Positions 4,385 to 5,113 of a DNA stretch of 5,113 bases are shown here, piece by piece; position 1 is the stretch's first letter, and each line of letters opens with the position of its first letter. The stretch lies in assembly GCA_002377645.1 (NCBI GenBank), contig DFQF01000017.1:1-5113 (forward strand). The letters run 5' to 3'. The stretch comes from Nitrospinaceae bacterium UBA3496 (GTDB lineage: Bacteria > UBA8248). The notes under the pieces were generated by a model. That model had not been told where the DNA came from. It searched no databases and worked only from the letters and a program-made list of their open reading frames with translations. The translations under genes were made by a program, and so were the position numbers.

Positions 4385-5113
4385 TTATTTAGAGAGTTTC
4401 ATAGAAGAATAAACTTTACTTTTTCTTATTACCTCAATATTTATTCCTCTTCTGTTTTCATAAATATTATTACCTTTGACTTTGTTGTTGAACTGGATAT
4501 GTCCCAGTGATCCACGACCAGACCAATGGTGTTGAACCAGTGAATTATTTATAACATATTCTTCAAATGGACTGAACAAACATGTTGAAATTTCTTTATT
4601 TTCTGGATTATACTCAACTAACTGAAACAAAAATCTGCTCCCCTCAGCAATAGTTTCAACTAATTTGTTTATATCAACTGCTTTAGGGCTAGATTTTTTA
4701 TTAAGATTCTTTGTTTTGTAGTCAATTTTAATTTTTCCATATACAGATTCATAAATTGTATCTTCAATTCCATGAGTATTCCCAGACCCAGTAATTAACT
4801 GTTCTATAGTATTTCCTTGGAGATTAACATTGTCTACTGTTTCAAAAACTTCAATTATCTCTTTAGATAAATTAAGAATTTTCTTCCGGTCGGTGTCTTC
4901 TATAATAGAGAATTCTTTACTGGTAAGAAGTTTGTTTTCGGTTTTAATATATTTTTCAAAATCCTTTAACGAAACAGATATTTTTTTGCCTGTTGATACA
5001 GATGCTTTTATGTCGTGAGTCTCTCTAACAATTCGCTCAATATTTTCTTTTTTGTTTTCCAACAGATGCATTGAAAATAACTTATCGAAATTTTCCTTAC
5101 TGTTTTCCAACCC
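4385..5113 (-). CDS. Type II restriction endonuclease, HincII-like active site; 5' end beyond the window
   Basis: Open from the right edge to a TAA at 4387-4385; 243 codons are visible. Numbering from the TTG codon at 5110, the PD-(D/E)xK-type site is D117, then 13 residues to D130-Y-K132-T-K-N. From memory, HincII has the same spacing (D114, D127, K129), followed by T-R-N and a similar SK...P stretch. A further block, QHHWSGRGSLGHIQF (193-207), recalls the W...QIQF region of HincII and GQIQI of HpaI. The N-terminal part is charged and helical (many Lys/Glu), as in such enzymes. Length is close to the roughly 255-260 residues of HincII and HpaI, so little is missing. The first ATG in frame (5071) lacks a ribosome binding site, so the true start is probably off the edge. 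The convergent methyltransferase gene is the expected partner. The nuclease role is inferred from motif, length and neighbour. Confidence 0.78.
   Translation of the reverse strand, partial: GLENSKENFDKLFSMHLLENKKENIERIVRETHDIKASVSTGKKISVSLKDFEKYIKTENKLLTSKEFSIIEDTDRKKILNLSKEIIEVFETVDNVNLQGNTIEQLITGSGNTHGIEDTIYESVYGKIKIDYKTKNLNKKSSPKAVDINKLVETIAEGSRFLFQLVEYNPENKEISTCLFSPFEEYVINNSLVQHHWSGRGSLGHIQFNNKVKGNNIYENRRGINIEVIRKSKVYSSMKLSK

Noticed and set aside
4830..5018. A 62-codon rightward open frame
   Set aside because: Antisense to the nuclease gene; composition follows from the AT-rich opposite strand.
1..5113. tRNA, rRNA, CRISPR array, insertion sequence or attachment site
   Set aside because: Nothing resembling these was seen on either strand; there are no terminal inverted repeats or transposase frames around the R-M pair within the window.

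Overview
The window is AT-rich (roughly one third G+C by eye) and tightly packed, with no gap over about 120 bases once one small extra gene is counted. The cysteine-patterned exported protein (QCMR...G...DP repeats, Thr-rich linker) resembles actinobacterial lipoproteins. With the low G+C and the leaderless-type gene starts, this points to a streamlined, low-G+C actinobacterium, possibly a marine Actinomarina-like lineage. That assignment is an inference from protein style and composition; no marker gene is present.

Left part (1-1834): a glycerate kinase gene runs leftward off the window edge. It is divergent from a family 8 glycosyltransferase gene across only 39 bases. The kinase has a -10 box exactly six bases before its ATG, as expected of a leaderless transcript. 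The glycosyltransferase gene ends at a hairpin pair, the second of which is a symmetrical, probably two-way terminator.

Middle (1915-3374): a leftward two-gene unit encodes a secreted or lipid-anchored protein built from two copies of a roughly 60-residue cysteine-paired repeat, followed with a one-base overlap by a membrane-anchored protein of unknown function. Divergent from it is a 74-residue two-helix membrane protein. Facing that gene, and overlapping its stop codon, is a 32-residue single-helix membrane protein gene with a good promoter.

Right part (3443-5113): a probable type II restriction-modification system. A beta-class N6-adenine or N4-cytosine DNA methyltransferase runs rightward. 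A nuclease with an active-site block like that of HincII (D...13 residues...DxK followed by T-K-N) runs leftward. The two genes abut stop to stop. The nuclease gene is cut at its 5' end by the window edge. No controller gene is visible between them; self-protection would come from the methyltransferase modifying the site the nuclease cuts.
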